The notes: generated by a model from the letters alone, not told the origin. Shown: positions 40,714 to 56,219, counted from the stretch's first letter. The stretch: 64,000 nucleotides of DNA from Chamaea fasciata (GCA_029207755.1 JARCOQ010000002.1:8432001-8496000), one strand, 5' to 3'. Numbers and translations: made by a program.

Positions 40714-40986
40714 TGTCACCGGTAGGGACACGAAAGAACTACACACACTCAGGTTCAGAGGTGAGCAGAGAAAGAGAGCGTTTATTATCATTTTGTGATT
40801 TAAATAGGATTTGGAGTTCGGTCAAGGATTGGTAGATGAGAGGAACACTTTTCTGACCCTAGTGGTCAGTTCACCAGTCCATCACAGACTGGAATGAAAA
40901 CAATCTACTTGTTTATGTTACATTCGTGAGAGATTCCACTAGAAATATGTAAACAGTCATCAGGAGGCTAAAGAATCAAGGAGACA
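40714..40986 (-). mobile_element. Solo LTR of an endogenous retrovirus, likely ERVK class
   Basis: A 273-bp segment that starts TGTC and ends GACA on both strands and is flanked by the perfect 6-bp direct repeat gtaatc (40708-40713 and 40987-40992). A 6-bp target duplication is typical of class II (ERVK-type) avian retroviruses. On the minus strand a TATA-like tatttaaat (40806-40798) precedes an aataaa (40786-40781), followed by a ~67-bp U5-like end, the layout expected of an LTR. No internal retroviral genes are present, so it is a recombined solo LTR. The family name is not assigned. It lies in sense with GBE1 in intron 7. Confidence 0.85.
40781..40786 (-). promoter_or_regulatory. LTR poly(A) signal AATAAA
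   Basis: aataaa on the minus strand, about 12 bases after the TATA-like box of the solo LTR. It has the same orientation as GBE1 transcription, so it could in principle act on the pre-mRNA. Use is not shown. Confidence 0.6.
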
Positions 40987-40992
40987 GTAATC
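40987..40992. repeat. Target-site duplication, right copy
   Basis: gtaatc, immediately after the LTR; the perfect match suggests a fairly recent insertion. Confidence 0.85.
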
Positions 40993-41787
40993 TACTGATT
41001 TCTAACCCTGGGGAAGCAGAGGCCAAGGGATTTTCATTCTTTATATTAATATTAGCTAATATAAGGCTTAGATTACTTCCTCTCATGCTTCCAGATTTTA
41101 TCCTCACCATCAGCAATTGCTCTGGATAGAGTCCAAAATGTTCATTTCAGCACCATGGGATGACTCTGCTCATCCCACGTGACAGACTTTGGCATGGAGG
41201 GCAGGAAAGTCTGTACAATGAACCTTCACAGAAGAACATTTCCAGTGGAAAGCTCAAAGAGCCTGAGGACTGTCTTAGATCATCCTCAGCAGACAATTCA
41301 GGGAATCTGCAAGGGGAAGCAGCCACCATTCTCTTTGAGTAAGCACAGAATGCAAAGCTGTTGCATTTGCACAAACATGAGATCTGAAGTACAGGGCTCA
41401 TAGTAAATTTCTCACTTTGCTGCACTTTTTGAAGTTACATTCTTCAGAAATGTCATTAAAGAAAGTTATTAGCTCAGATTGGGCTGTGACAGTAAGAGTT
41501 GTGAACTTGCAAATACACTTTCTGTATGTTTCATAAATACTTTTTTTTTCACTTAAGAGACCTGAAAAACAGGCTTGTATTCAAAGACACCTAGGTTTTA
41601 ATCTCAATTTCTTACTAGATACTGCCATTTCAACTATATAATTTGCACTTCATGAAGATAAATATGAGCACAATAAACACATTTATGATAGACTGTTACA
41701 GTGGCTTTGCTTAGAAAAATACATGGCAAAATTATTATTTGAATTGTCTCTGGAATAAACACCAACAATGTAATTCTTGAACTGAAG

Positions 41788-41876
41788 TAGATTTGGCATG
41801 GCTACCAACTGCCTAGTTGGGATGAAGGGTATATTTTTGGTCAATAAAATACAGACAGGCAACTAAGTCTTCGAGG
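41788..41876 (-). repeat. Inverted repeat, right arm
   Basis: Reverse-complement partner of 40512-40600. On the plus strand it runs atttggcatggctaccaact and then gcctagttgggatgaagg. Similarity stops at both ends of the stated span; no flanking target duplication was found. Confidence 0.8.
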
Positions 41877-42154
41877 ATTCAATTCAGCTATACTTTGTTT
41901 TACCCATTATTCTATTTATCAAACATTACATGCACCTCTTTTTAAATCTCTTGTGACCTGAACACGTTTTAACATACCCACTATCTTTCTGTAACCATCA
42001 AATTTGTAAGCTCCACAACAGACAGGTGGGAAAGACACTGTGCCAAAAAGTATTTATTTGTATTCCCACTAATTCACTGAAATTAAATTATGACAATGGG
42101 AACCTTAGATAGTATCTTGAAAATACTGAGAGAAAAATTAGTGTATTTAGATAG

Positions 42155-42159
<5 letters not shown>

Positions 42160-42185
<26 letters not shown>
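42160..42185. repeat. Poly-A run (26)
   Basis: Uninterrupted A homopolymer of 26 bases, with no retroposed body recognised before it. Confidence 0.95.
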
Positions 42186-42380
42186 CCACAGTCAACTGCC
42201 TATAGCTTAGTCAGAAAGTTGCTTAAAAACAACACATTCCTCCACATTTGGAAAAGCTTTGAGTACTGTATTTTTAAGTCAACAGTGGAATGGCAACTCA
42301 CACAATAAGGCAACAGAACCCTTTGATAGTTTTAAACCCACTTCCAAGATAACTGGTTAGTGCATGAGAACTTATCCAAA

Positions 42381-42690
42381 ATCACAGAACACAGAATGAT
42401 CTGTGTCTGAAGGGACCTTAGGGATTACCTAGTCACAACTCCCCTGCCATGGGCAAAAACATCGTCAGCTTGGAGTCCTGTGCAACCTCAAATAAACATT
42501 TCTAGGGATGGGGCATTCACAGCCTCTCCTGACAACCTCTTTGGTGTCTCATCACTCTCACCATGAAAAGTTTTGTTCTTATGTCCTTTCTTATGATCTA
42601 AATCTGCTCTTCCAGTTTGAAACCATTGCCCCATGTCCTGCCACTTGTGTCCTGTATCCCTTCCCTCAAGCCAAGCAACCACACCACACA
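42381..42690 (-). mobile_element. CR1 LINE 3' fragment
   Basis: The plus strand begins atcacagaacacagaatg, then agggaccttagggattacc, ctcccctgccatgggc, ctagggatggggcattcac and agtttgaaaccattgcccca. A diverged 5'-truncated CR1; the upstream limit between 42690 and 42745 is unclear. Confidence 0.9.
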
Positions 42691-44245
42691 GTTTGATGCC
42701 ATCCATAAAGTTCAATCCCAGTAAGTTCTTTAGGGACATCACCTGTTATTGATCCTTATTTGGAAATAGTAATTTACCAGTATATTTCATGCACTGGAAA
42801 TATGTGTTTATTTTTTACAGTAAAATCTTTTACTGAAAATGCCATGATTTTTAACTGAAATTAAATCAACTATTCCTACTACAGATATCCTCTATTTCAG
42901 ATCATATTTCAGTGCAACTATTACTGATCCTGGCTTATGTGGTAGCAGAATGATAGCAACTTTTAATTAAATTATGTATCAGAAGCAGAAACTTCATAAT
43001 AATATAGAAAGCAAGTTTCATTATCTAGACCAGGACAGAATACAAAGAAAACTAAAGCTAAGATTCTCTGAAATAGTTTAAACAAGTTTGCCCTTGCATC
43101 CATTGACAGTCTAGCATTGCTGGAAAATGAGTTGCTCAAGCCTCTAATCATATGTTTCTGGTTTTCCAGGTTTGGGTGAGGATAGTTCTGTGCTAAGAGC
43201 AACTGTTGATGAAACCTACAAAACATTCCCTCTTTCCAGTACACATTAATGAGCTTATAAGAATGTTACTTTGCGCTACTTTCTGCAAGTCACTACTTTT
43301 TTTAGCCAATTTGTTAGCTGGGTAAGGACTAGAAAGAACATCCAGCTGAAAGCTGTTTCCCATTTCCTGACAGACTTTCAGTTTCCTCCTGAATTAACCC
43401 AATGACAAAATAATTACCTTGAAATTTCTTACAACAAAGTCAAAGTAGATTTTCATCTTTTCCAATGCCCTTATGCAAGGAGGCGGTGGCAAAGGAAGCC
43501 TGAAAACACTGATAATGTAAATTTTAGTGTTTCATAGCTGACTTTTTTCTCTCCAAAAAGCATTCCCTTTGTGGATCACTCCCTCACAGGGCTTAAGCAT
43601 CCACCACAGAATGGTTATAAGCCCTTAAATAATTTGTAAGAATGAAAATACAGAATTTTAGATTTCATGGTAGTGAACAGTCTAATAATCCAGGATAATA
43701 AACACTAAACACTCAAATCAGAAAATGGGGAGAAAGAGCAGTGGAAATCTTTTGGGGACATTTTTTCCCCAGTGTTTGGCAAATTACTAATTACTCCAAT
43801 TCACCAATTCTTTGAACATAGAAACTATCTGTGAAGGGTTAAAGGCCAGAGCTAAATTCAACAAGAAAAAGTGAATTTCACCAAGTCATTATGCCTAAAA
43901 ACAACTGTATACCTAGCATTTTGAAAGATTATGCTATTTGGTTCCTTAAACACCAACTTTTAGAACTTGTTTCTGAATGTCCAAGCTTAGTCCATTTAAA
44001 ACTAAATAAATTAAAAGAAATCTGTTAAATTTAAACTACACAATTCAGAATAAGAAATATTTTTGGCTCATAGCTGTGGCTATATTTACAGTCACAAAAT
44101 GTCATTCAGGCAAACTTGACACTTGAAGCCAGTGAAGTGTATATATATTTCCTTTGTGTGAAAGACTCTTTATTGTTATTATTTATTACTCCAATTACTT
44201 ACCACCCTGATTAACTTGGTGTCATAATAAGTGAAACAATAACTT

Positions 44246-44343
44246 AAATGGTTCTTTGGGTTTTTTTTGTTGTTTGTTTTTTGTTGTTGTTTTTTTTTTT
44301 TTTTTTTTTTTTTTTGGTTGGGTTTTTTTTTGCCTTTTGGGGG
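44246..44343. repeat. T/G-rich tract with poly-T run
   Basis: TTG/TTTG units around a 26-base T run (44290-44315), ending in a G-rich edge. Confidence 0.9.
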
Positions 44344-47300
44344 AGAAGGGAAGGGAGGGAAGACGAGGGGGAATTTAGTCAGCCTCCATCTGCTTGCAAA
44401 AGGTCAGGGTATGAAAATGTAACACTGTACTCATAGGGGTGATTTCACTTCCAGTTGTGGTTTAACAACAAATTGATTCTTTCCTCAAAAGACCAATTTC
44501 TCTATTACTCTACTGGAGAACTGTCTTAGAAAAATTAGTATACTACTAATAATAAGGCTGTGCTAAAATGTGTCCTAAAATATCATGCCCTAATCAACGG
44601 TGTGCTGCACTGCAATCAAAATGCTGCTAAATACAAACAGCAAGAGGGGAAAAAGTTGATCACCCTAAAGCACTGCAGAAAGATATAAAGGACAGAGCCA
44701 ATTTTTCTGAAGCTTTGTGGGTTAAAAACACAGGCTTGTAGAGTCTAACTTTTTTTTTTGACAGAGAGAATGGAAAATGGCTTCACTCCACATAATGAAA
44801 TGACAAATTCTATGGTGTTTACATGAATTCCTGCAGCCAAGAAGAGGCAATCTTATGTGTTTATTTAAACAGGAAAGTGACAACAGTCATTATTTTACTT
44901 TCTTCACATATCTTAAAGGTATAAAAGAATAAAAACCACAAAGAGCTTTCTTCTCTTCATTGGGAAGCCTTTTGATAAATACATTCAGTTAAACACACTT
45001 TTTGCACTGACTAAATATATTATAGATACAAAAAAATCCATACTTTTACTTAATTCTTCAGAGAAATTCATACTCAGCTCTTTGTCTGAACAAATTAAGT
45101 CATCTCCTACAGAAAAAATTACTAGAGCACATAGCACTGACTATGGATGTACTTTTTCATTCTTGTTTTTGCTCACATGTATCTCTCCTTAACACTACAC
45201 TTGACAGGACTTAATTATTGTGCAGTAACACTAAATAAATCAAGGGATAAGGTCTACAAAGTATTACTTGTACACTTGTTTTCCTCTGCCTGAAATAATC
45301 TCATCAATTGTAGTAGAAAAACTCAGAAAAACTTGTGTCAACTATCTAAACTATTTATTAATATTTAGAGTAATTAATTTCTTTTTTTTTTTTCAAATAA
45401 CTTTATACCAATTTTCAAGATCTGACAAGGAATTGCAATATAGAAACATACAAATATTGGGTAAAGAGTTAGCCCCCTTATCAAAGAGGAGACACAAGAT
45501 GAACCAGGACAGAGAGATATTTGTTTGCAGTCCCCATGGCAAACTAGAAAGAATTCTATAAAGATATCTTTTTTTTACAAGCAACTGCCCAAAGCAAATC
45601 CATGGGGAAAATAGCCAAGGAAATACAGTATGCTTAAAACAACAACAACACACAAATCACTCCTTTTCCTGACCTGGTATAGAATAATTTGCTTTGTTCC
45701 CAGGTATAAATCTTTTAATAGAGTATCTAGTATTTTCCTTATTCATTAAGATGCTTTTGACATGATGCACTATTTCAGTTCTTCTGACTTGTCCTGTAAC
45801 TACATCAGCCAGAACAGAGCCAAAATCTGCTCCCTGTCTATCCATTACTATTATGATGGGAACAGTAGAACCAATTTATCTTAATCTTCTTTACAATTTC
45901 ACCAATAATTTCTTAAGTATCAACTCTGCCAAAATTTCTATCAAAAACATCAGTTCCAAACTTATTCCAGCTTTTAAATAACCCCTACAGACAATATTTA
46001 GATACAGCTGAGAGTGTCCTTACAAATACATCCTAAATTTTAGCATGCTGTCACCCGTACAATCCCATCCCAAGCTGAATCGCAGCCAGTGGCTACAGGT
46101 GGGAAGCAATTTGTTTGGACAGAGACAGCTCCTCCCTGACGCAGCAGGCTGCCCAGCTCTGTTGTATTCCATTGCTCTCTACCTCCACTTTCAACCCCCT
46201 TCCAGAGACAGAACTTTTGTCTTTATGCCATTCTCAAGAAAACATGGTATCCCTTGCAAGACTGTAAGATATCAGATCAACATGATTATTTGCAGATTGT
46301 TTCTGATCTGTTTGCCATACATACAGTACTGACTTTTGGAAATGCCAAAGCATTTTGATTGTTTTCTACTTTGCAGACACAGCTGGTAACTAATTTTTTC
46401 CCTATTATTTATTTTATGCTCTCTCCAGTGAGCTTTCAAAAAATGGATTTCAAGTGGATCTGTGCATTATACAACATGTACATAATAGAATAAAAAAACC
46501 CCAAACGATTATCTTAATGTTTCCATCTTCTTTCCCTGCTATGAGTTGTACCATGCTAAATTTCCCTCCAACCTTGAATTCCTTTGGATAAAACCCAATC
46601 AGAAGAAAGTCAACACTCCTCATTTCATTTGTGGATTCTTCTCAAACTTACACAATCATCAGCCTTTTCTTCAGCACAATCTTCTATTCACAACAGATGT
46701 TGCTCATGTAACCTGCTGCAGCAATCACTTAAGAACACCGCGGAAGTTGTCAATTTAGGTGTGGATTACTAAATGCAAGATCATTACTGCATTTAGACTG
46801 ATGCAAAATGATTCTCTGCAATGTGTTGAATCTTTGCTAGTTTTAAATATTTATTGAAATACCATGATCAACTTCAGGTAAGTGTGACTACATTTATTCA
46901 GGATATGATTGAATTTAATTGGCTACAAGTGGTCACCTCTATATTTCTAAATGTGCTACCTGACAAAATTTATAACAATTGACTGCCACTTTTCAGGGTG
47001 CCTTTCTTCACATATCAGTATCTGGCTTTATCGCTGTACCACTTTCTGTGCAGCTACATTTTAGAAACTTCACACAAAGCTGTGAATGCTATATTGGAGG
47101 TTAATTTGGGAAACTGGACACTTCAAAGAAAGCTACATGGATTCTTATGTGAAGCTCTGAGTTTTAGAGCACCTATGGATTTAAAGCTTCACAGTCTGTT
47201 ATGCCAAAGTCCAGTACAGTAAAACAAGTAAGCTTGTTTAATTAAAAACTTTTAGAATTAAAAAATAAAGCAATTATACAGCAGCTCTCAACTGCGTATA

Positions 47301-49588
47301 CTATAAATCATATGATCATGGTTGAAACTTTTTTTTACACCATTATTTCAATTTTTCTGATTACATTGCAGTAAGTTCCTATGTATCATCCCCTCTGTCA
47401 ATGTTTTCAAAAATCATTGCCTTCAAAAAAGGCAATTTATAAACTGCAATGTCCCCATACCTGAAAGTGGTTGCCTATTAGCATTTACAATGATGACTAA
47501 AAAGAGGAGAAAACAAAAAGAAACAAAGATTTTTAGGCTTAGAAGGTCTTGAACTTCAAGGTTTAAATTTTATAAAGTATTTTATACTGCCACAGCCACC
47601 ATCAAAATCCAGTCTATTAGAAGCAGAGTGCTAAGGAACACAGGCAGACAGTGTTTTTAAAAACAATCTCTAATCAAAATAATTACATTTATGAGAGGTG
47701 GGGAGAAAAATAGAAATTCACTATTATGCTTCAAGCAGTGCTTCCTTAAAACAGTCATTAAGAAATAATCTTTGCCAGCCAAATGAAATTCCAAGGCATT
47801 TTATGCAGATCTTTAAACACAGAGCTTTCCTAAACTAATTTGGTAGAGGAAGACTGGCAGGAAATGAATTAAAATCAGCACAGCCTTATGTTTTACATAA
47901 TGAAACACAACTTACATCCCTGTTCTATTGTAATTACCCTAGAATCAACAATGTACCAAAAAAGACATCACATGACTGAGAATCTCTGTCATTGTCAACT
48001 CTCACTGCATTACCTTTAGTCTAGCTGGAATTATGGCCAAAGATTCTCCCCAATGAAAACTTCTCTGTGACAACCCTGGCATGGCATTGGATGTCCTTAC
48101 TTGTGCCTAAATGCAGCTGGGAGAATGCCACCTGCACCTTGCCAAATCCTCAGAAGCTGCAGAAGAAAATGCTTCAGTTCTTACACTCTGGGAAGTCAAC
48201 TGGATATGATTCATTAATTATGTGCAAGCCACCTCTGCTTGCTTTTCCCTCTCCTCTTCCTGTGTCCCAAAACCTGCACAGCTTAAGCTTCTAAGAAAAT
48301 TCCTTAGCCGAGAGAAAACTGAGAAGTCTTTAGTTTAGAACTAGACAAGATAAGAAAGGCAAAGTAACAGACCAACAGGTTTGTTAGGAGTACTAGGAAT
48401 CAAAAAGAAGAACATGGAAAGGCACAAAATAGTGAAGAGGACAACCCAGCACCATCAGGAGTTTGTGACAAGTATTGACAGTCTCCTTTCTCCCACCTGA
48501 CTGACACCTGCCTGGCCAGCAGAGTCTGTTCAGGTGTCATCTCAGAAGCAATGACTGTCCTAGCAGCCTTTAAATCCTACCTATCCTTTGTGTGCATGAA
48601 GTTTGAAGTCAAATCTTTGCACTCTAAAATGTGTGTCAATAAAGGGCCCCTGAGGTGGATGGCAAGAACACACAGAACGTGTGTTATCTGCAGTCTGCAT
48701 CTCATCCTCATGTGCCAATTTTCCTTAAGAGCATTAGGCAAGGAACCAGAAACTTTAATACTGTGGTACTCCACAGAGCATCAGCTTAAATCTACTTAAA
48801 ATGCTAATGATGTAAGCAATAAAGAGGAGCAGTGAATCCATTTCATCCTGAAAACTGTTACAAACCATGGGGATGCTTCCAAAGAAGGCAACAAGTCTTT
48901 ACCTCCACTGGTATTTAGAATTCATCACTGAACTGAAGGAAAACAAAACCAAAAATATTCTGAATGGCGATGTTTAGAGAATTATCAGCCCAGACAGGTA
49001 CCCCTACTAAGCAAACACTAAACTCTGAAAGATTTATGCTCCAATTCATTCCACCTCCTATCATTACCTCAGTGGCAGATAGACTGACAAAGTAGGCAAT
49101 CAGAAAGAAGAAGAACAATTTGGGTGAGGAACAGCTGTTTAAGAAAGAACTAAACACCAAGCTTAACAGAGGCTGCTGAAGATGTTAGAAGATAAACATG
49201 CCTTTAAAGAGTCAGATCCTGAAGTCAAGCAAAATCAGTGGACCTTCTTCTCCCCAGAAAATACAGCACTAGGTTTATGCAGGATTTAAACGCTGGGTGG
49301 CACAAAAGGCCACTGTCTCAGCATACAGACATAGGTGGATGCAAGAGGATGAGTTTTAGATGAAAGAGATCACCCCAGACACCTGCCCGAGGCTGGACCA
49401 CAGGACAAGAGAAAAAAGCCTCAGGTGACCCACCCCACTCTGGAGGGGCAAGCTGGGGAAAAGGCCACCTACACCAGAACAAAGACACAAGCTCCAACAC
49501 CTGACAGCAGCCCTGTTTCTGCAGCACTGACAGCAAGGTTAAATGCAGTTTCTGAGCTGTGGCAGTTTATAATACACTTTAAGAAGAA

Positions 49589-49596
<8 letters not shown>

Positions 49597-49617
<21 letters not shown>
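49597..49617. repeat. Poly-A run (about 21)
   Basis: A homopolymer followed by GAA units to about 49630. Confidence 0.9.
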
Positions 49618-49623
<6 letters not shown>

Positions 49624-52600
49624 GAAAAAAAGAGCACCGAGCTCTAATCAGCTGTTCCACCACCAGCAGTTCAGAAGACTGAGCTGGAGAGAACATCTGG
49701 ACTGGCAGCAGGGGACTAAGCAAATCATCTGTTGCTCTGATGTAAAACCTGTGGCTCATGGGACAAAGTGCTTATATACACTAAACCCTACCTGTAGCAT
49801 TTCAAAGCACATTTGGCATGCATGTCACTTGAAACTTCATAAAACTGATGAAGAAAAAACTTCAGAAATTTCTCCCATTACATGGTTTAGTTATGACTTT
49901 TAACCCCAAAAATATGGACACAACATCCAGTCTTAAAAAACCCTTGAAAACAGGCCTCAAAAGAGATGCGGGAACATCTGCTGGCCCCGAATCCTTGTAA
50001 CCAATATCATCTCTTACTGATCCACAGTTCTGTTTTCAAAGAAGATGGACTAACTAAAATTAAAACTGCATTGTAAATCAATCTCTGGTACAAAATTCAT
50101 CTAGACTGTGAAATAACTTAAAATTTTGCCTAAGTGCTCAGATGAAAAGGGTCATAAAAAAAGAAAAACAAAGCAAACTAAACCCTCACAAAAAACCAAA
50201 ACAAACAACAAACAAACAAAAAAACAAACCTTAAGGCTTCACATGATTTCTGAATTTTAATTCCACCATTATTCCTAAAGACTCACAAAAATATATCAGT
50301 ATACCTACTGACATCCAGAATTGGATTAAGACAGAATAGAATCCAACAAAATCTAATGAAAAAACAGGAAAAGTCTTGAAAGTGAAAACAATACTTCTTG
50401 GACCTCAAGTCTAGAAGGGCAACATCATTTACACATTCTATTTATGCAGTGCTGTGGGAAAAATCTTTACTAGCTAATATCTTGTTCTCAATTATTTTTA
50501 AATTGTCTTGCCTGATTAGTATTTTAGACACATTTGCTATTTGGAGAAATGAATTTAAATTAAAACACAATCAACCACTCTAGTTGTGATCCCACCTGGT
50601 CTCCAGGGTCTACAACATCACATCTAATGAACCTGGCAGCTGAATAACCTTTAAATATGATTTTAGGAGGATAAAAAAAATTATACTTTGCTTTCGCTAA
50701 ATTAATTACAAGTAGAATCCTTACTTAAGATGGGAGGGTGTTTACATGTATTACAAGAGAGCTAACCGTAACAAGAACACAAGAGAGACCATTAATTTCC
50801 CTCAAAATTAACTGTACAGTGCAAAGTAGAGGAGTACCAGTCCAGAGCTTCTGGCACCCCTTTTAAACTAAAGCATTACCCTGTCATGAATTCAGGGCTA
50901 AAAAAATCACAACATTAAGCAGGAACCAAAGCAAAGTTTGGTTTTCAATAGAAAATAGTAAAATCAACTGCAATTCTCACTGAAGCTTTGTGATTCTGCT
51001 TTTTGGGTTGGTTGCTTTGGGAAATGGGATGGACACAGATCTAGCCAGACAGGATGGAGATGATGGAGAGAAAGAGTCACCAAATAAGCATATTTGAGGA
51101 AAAAAACACACAGGATCTAGATTTTAGAAAAGCTCACAAGAATGTGCAAGAGCTATGAAAATTATTAAAGCAAAAATTTATTTTTGATTGATTTTTAAAT
51201 AAGCTTATATGCTTTTATTGCAAAAAGTTAAGCAAAAAGTATTCTTTTGGCCAGTTATCTTACCTGCAAGTTCTCATTTCAAGGAAATTGAGTTTTTATT
51301 CTCCTGTGACAACACCATGAACAGCATAACTTTAAAATGCTGTTCATAATTTACAGGAAAGGTCCCTTCTCATACAAGACTTGTATAAATATGTATTAAA
51401 AATTAAAAATTAAAACCATATCTTTATCTTTTTAAGTAGCACTGCGTGCAAAGATGCAATACCCAGGTCCATTGAACAGGCTTACTATTGCTTTACTTGG
51501 AGCTAAACTCTACTTACGTGAATTTTACTAAAAAATAATATTTAAGTACACAAGCGATATAAACTTTTTTTAGCATGGATACAGATCTTTTGCCACATTC
51601 TATTACAGCAAGTATTCACAGTCCCCCTCACAGACAACTGAATAATCTTGCAAATGCTGTGAGATAAACTTACTTACATCTTGGCTTTCAAAGAAAATGC
51701 AGACAGACTAAACTGATAAAGCAACTGCTCCTTAATCTCTTTCACGGTAAAGAATTAGTTTCTCTCAATTCCAAAGTGAATTGAGCATTCTTTGCATTTG
51801 ATGTTTAAGTACCTGTAGATTTAACAGTTCTTCCCACTACAGAAGGAAAGGGATTTAGTACAAGCTCTGTACAGGACAGAAAGCTGTGCTAGCTGAAGAA
51901 ATTTCACTCAGCAATCAAGCTTTTCTGTAGACCATTCAGCAGACTGTGTTTGCTGTCATTTATTTTGAGCAAACTTTCAACATCTGCCAGCAACTCGAGT
52001 CTCTCTCACAGATTTTTATACTCACTTCATCAAGACTAGAGCTGCTCATCCACTGGTATAGAAATTAGCAGAATGCCAATACAGACTAAAAGGGGAAATA
52101 AAATCCCCAAACCCAACATTTTCAATGAAATTAATTCAGTATGATTCTTTCACAATTTTGTTTGGAACCTGCACACACAAAGAATAGGGGAAAAAATGCA
52201 AGCTATTTTTAATCAGTTCTGTGAAACTTATAATGACTGTGACCATCTTTTCAGCCTTAAAACTTGACTCTAAACACACAGAATATTTATTGTCTCAGTT
52301 ATTAGGATGAAAGAATCCCTTAATGACTAGAAAAAGCTGAAGGGGAAGAAAGGGCTTCCACAACCATTTGAAAAGAGAACTCCAGATTTGTTGTTGCATA
52401 CCATGAGAGGGTTGGGGGTGAGAAATGACCTTCAAGGGACCCTCAGTCATCCAGTGCAGAGCTTCAGATGCTCTAGTCTTTGCTATTCTCTCATCTCATC
52501 TCTCCTTCTCACAGCTCTTTCCACTTCCCCCTTCCAGCATTCAGTCTGGCAACTATTCCAATTCCATAGCATGAAAAGAAATTGCACAGTACACGTATAT

Positions 52601-54406
52601 ATCACTGACCCAACTGAGCCATGGAGGCAGTTCTTCAGTTCTGAATAAATATTTAACATTGCCAAGTGCAACCTACAAAGGAGCTGCTTGGTTCTCTCAT
52701 TTATAAATACCCCAAACACTCAATACCAGCACCACTTTCTGTCCCAGAAGGAAGAACCTGTGTCTGCTTGGAACAGAGGAAGGTCCATAACTCCACTCTA
52801 TTGTCTCACTAGAGACACTGGTACTCACACACTTGTTGGTTACTCATAAGAATCAAATGAAATAGAATGTGTAATACTATCATATTGATACGAAAGCTTT
52901 AAGATTATTTGAAATACAATTTATTTGAGTATGAATTTAAAGCTTAAAGGAACAACTAAAATGCATTTCTTATAATAATTAAATCATAACTCAAAAACTC
53001 CCCCTGAAATAATCCATTATATTGTCCCAAATAACAAATAAATAAAGAATAGCTTATCCTACTAAGTATTGAAGTGCACAAGTCAGTTTTCACACTAGTC
53101 ACTTGGTTTATTTGACACTGTGAGTTCCATTAACAATTGGCCTGTGCTATGTAACATGACTTTTGTAATAGTGCAACATAATCATATCCATCCAGTCCAT
53201 GGCAATTCAATATAAGCAAAGGAGAAAAACGGGAAAAAAACAGGAAATTGAACCTGCAGCCACACAAAACCAAACTAAGAGGTTAAAAGGAGACCAGAAT
53301 GCTACAGTTGCTCTGTGATGAGCCACCACAGCAACATTCAAATGTAACCTTGAAAGGGTTAAAAGAGAATTTTGTAATTGATAAGAAGGTCACACAAGAT
53401 TATGCATCCCAAGGGGGAAAATAAGAGAATTTATCCTGGAATCAGTAATTAATTCTACACAGAATTTTATTAAGACACCTTTAAAGGAGATTATGAAGTT
53501 ACACAAAACTTATTGTGGAATGTTTAAGGAAACAAAGGAAAGGAAAGGGAAGAATCAAGGTGGTCCAGGGATTAGGAAACAAAAAAAAAAAAAAAGTGAG
53601 AAGGAGATTGAATTAAACTGGCTGCTTGTGCCTGTTTCACCATTAAACCACTGAAACATTCAACATACAAGATCAATCTCCTTGCCCCCAATACCTCAGA
53701 GAATACAAAGTAAACAATATTAAATACTAATAATCATCTGGCATTAATACATGCATTGACACACACTATATTTATACTGGCTAAGCTTGCCCACACTGGG
53801 TGTCTAGAACTGTCTACCGAAAATGAGCCCTGCTCTGTATTAACTGTTGATTGACCTCCAGAAGCTCGTTGAAATAGAGTTAGCTGTCCTGGGGGGCAAA
53901 CGTTTCCTACATTTCAACAACCTGACAGTTTGTCAATAAATTTACAGAGTTACAAGTTGTCATCAGCTTTTCTTATTATTTTATTTTTATATACAAACGT
54001 CATCTATTATATAAATGTAACATACTATATATAGCAGGAAAATATGAATAGATTCTATGTGTAAAATACACAATTATATATTCCTATATAACAGTTTTTT
54101 AAATTGATATTTATATAGAAATATATTTTTATTTAGAAATAACTACACCATTATATAATACATACAATGCACATGGTATATAACATGCACATAGGTAGTC
54201 AGAGATAACAGGAAAATAACGAAATTGAAATACTACCATTTAGTGTTAGCTTTTAAGCATTTAGGCAAGTAGAGGAATTTAACTCCACATACTGCAACTG
54301 TTAAATGATCCAAATGACTTTACCAGTTTGGTGAGGAGTGTAGTTTTAACAGAATTGCTATGAAATAATAACTTCCAGCACAGCTGAAGCGATGTTTTAT
54401 ACTCAC

Positions 54407-54616
54407 TTTGCATAGTCAAAGAGCCTGCTGTCCCAGAGCTGGTGATTGCCTCTGTACCCAGAATGGAAGAAACAAGAATCTGTACCATCAAACTGGTTGA
54501 GACCATCCTCTGAGTTTTTGGAGGCGTGGCTGTGCACCACATCAAGCAGGACCGTGATGCCCATCGAGTGAGCAACGTCAATCATCTCCTTCAGGTCATC
54601 AGGAGTTCCATACCGG
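54407..54616 (-). CDS. GBE1: GBE1 exon 7 (residues 261-331), GH13 region I
   Basis: A 210-nt exon with 69 full codons; it completes Ser261 and ends with two bases of codon 331. The acceptor is ...ttttgcag and the donor gtgagt. It carries GH13 conserved region I as [13 protein letters not shown]. Asp286, His289 and His291 in human numbering are all present. Further on it reads [15 protein letters not shown] and [10 protein letters not shown]. Tyr329, mutated to Ser in human adult polyglucosan disease, is Tyr here. The frame is open for six codons 5' of the acceptor into the intron, but those codons are not part of the protein. A 21.9-kb intron follows. Confidence 0.97.

Positions 54617-56219
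<1,603 letters not shown>

Larger units (their letters stand above)
32494..54406 (-). other. GBE1: GBE1 intron 7
   Basis: A 21.9-kb intron, the largest complete one here. Identified contents are CR1 copies at 37350 and 42381, a TA microsatellite at 37742, a solo LTR at 40714, an inverted repeat at 40512/41788, AAAT repeats at 34853, homopolymers at 42160, 44290 and 49597, and a very AT-rich block at 53940-54190. Stretches at 33220-33680, 36160-36680, 46040-46340, 48040-48300 and 49300-49560 are somewhat GC-richer but matched nothing I recognise. Confidence 0.9.

Noticed and set aside
41147..41425. Overlapping open frames on both strands near the right part of the inverted-repeat interior
   Set aside because: Open frames on both strands with no recognisable domain; most likely chance in a GC-richer patch.
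42160..42185. 26-base poly-A as a retroposed gene tail
   Set aside because: The sequence before it shows no coding or RNA-gene body and no flanking duplication was seen.
46045..46772. Several plus-strand open frames of 60-95 codons
   Set aside because: No homology, splice context or codon pattern supports them; they lie deep inside GBE1 intron 7.
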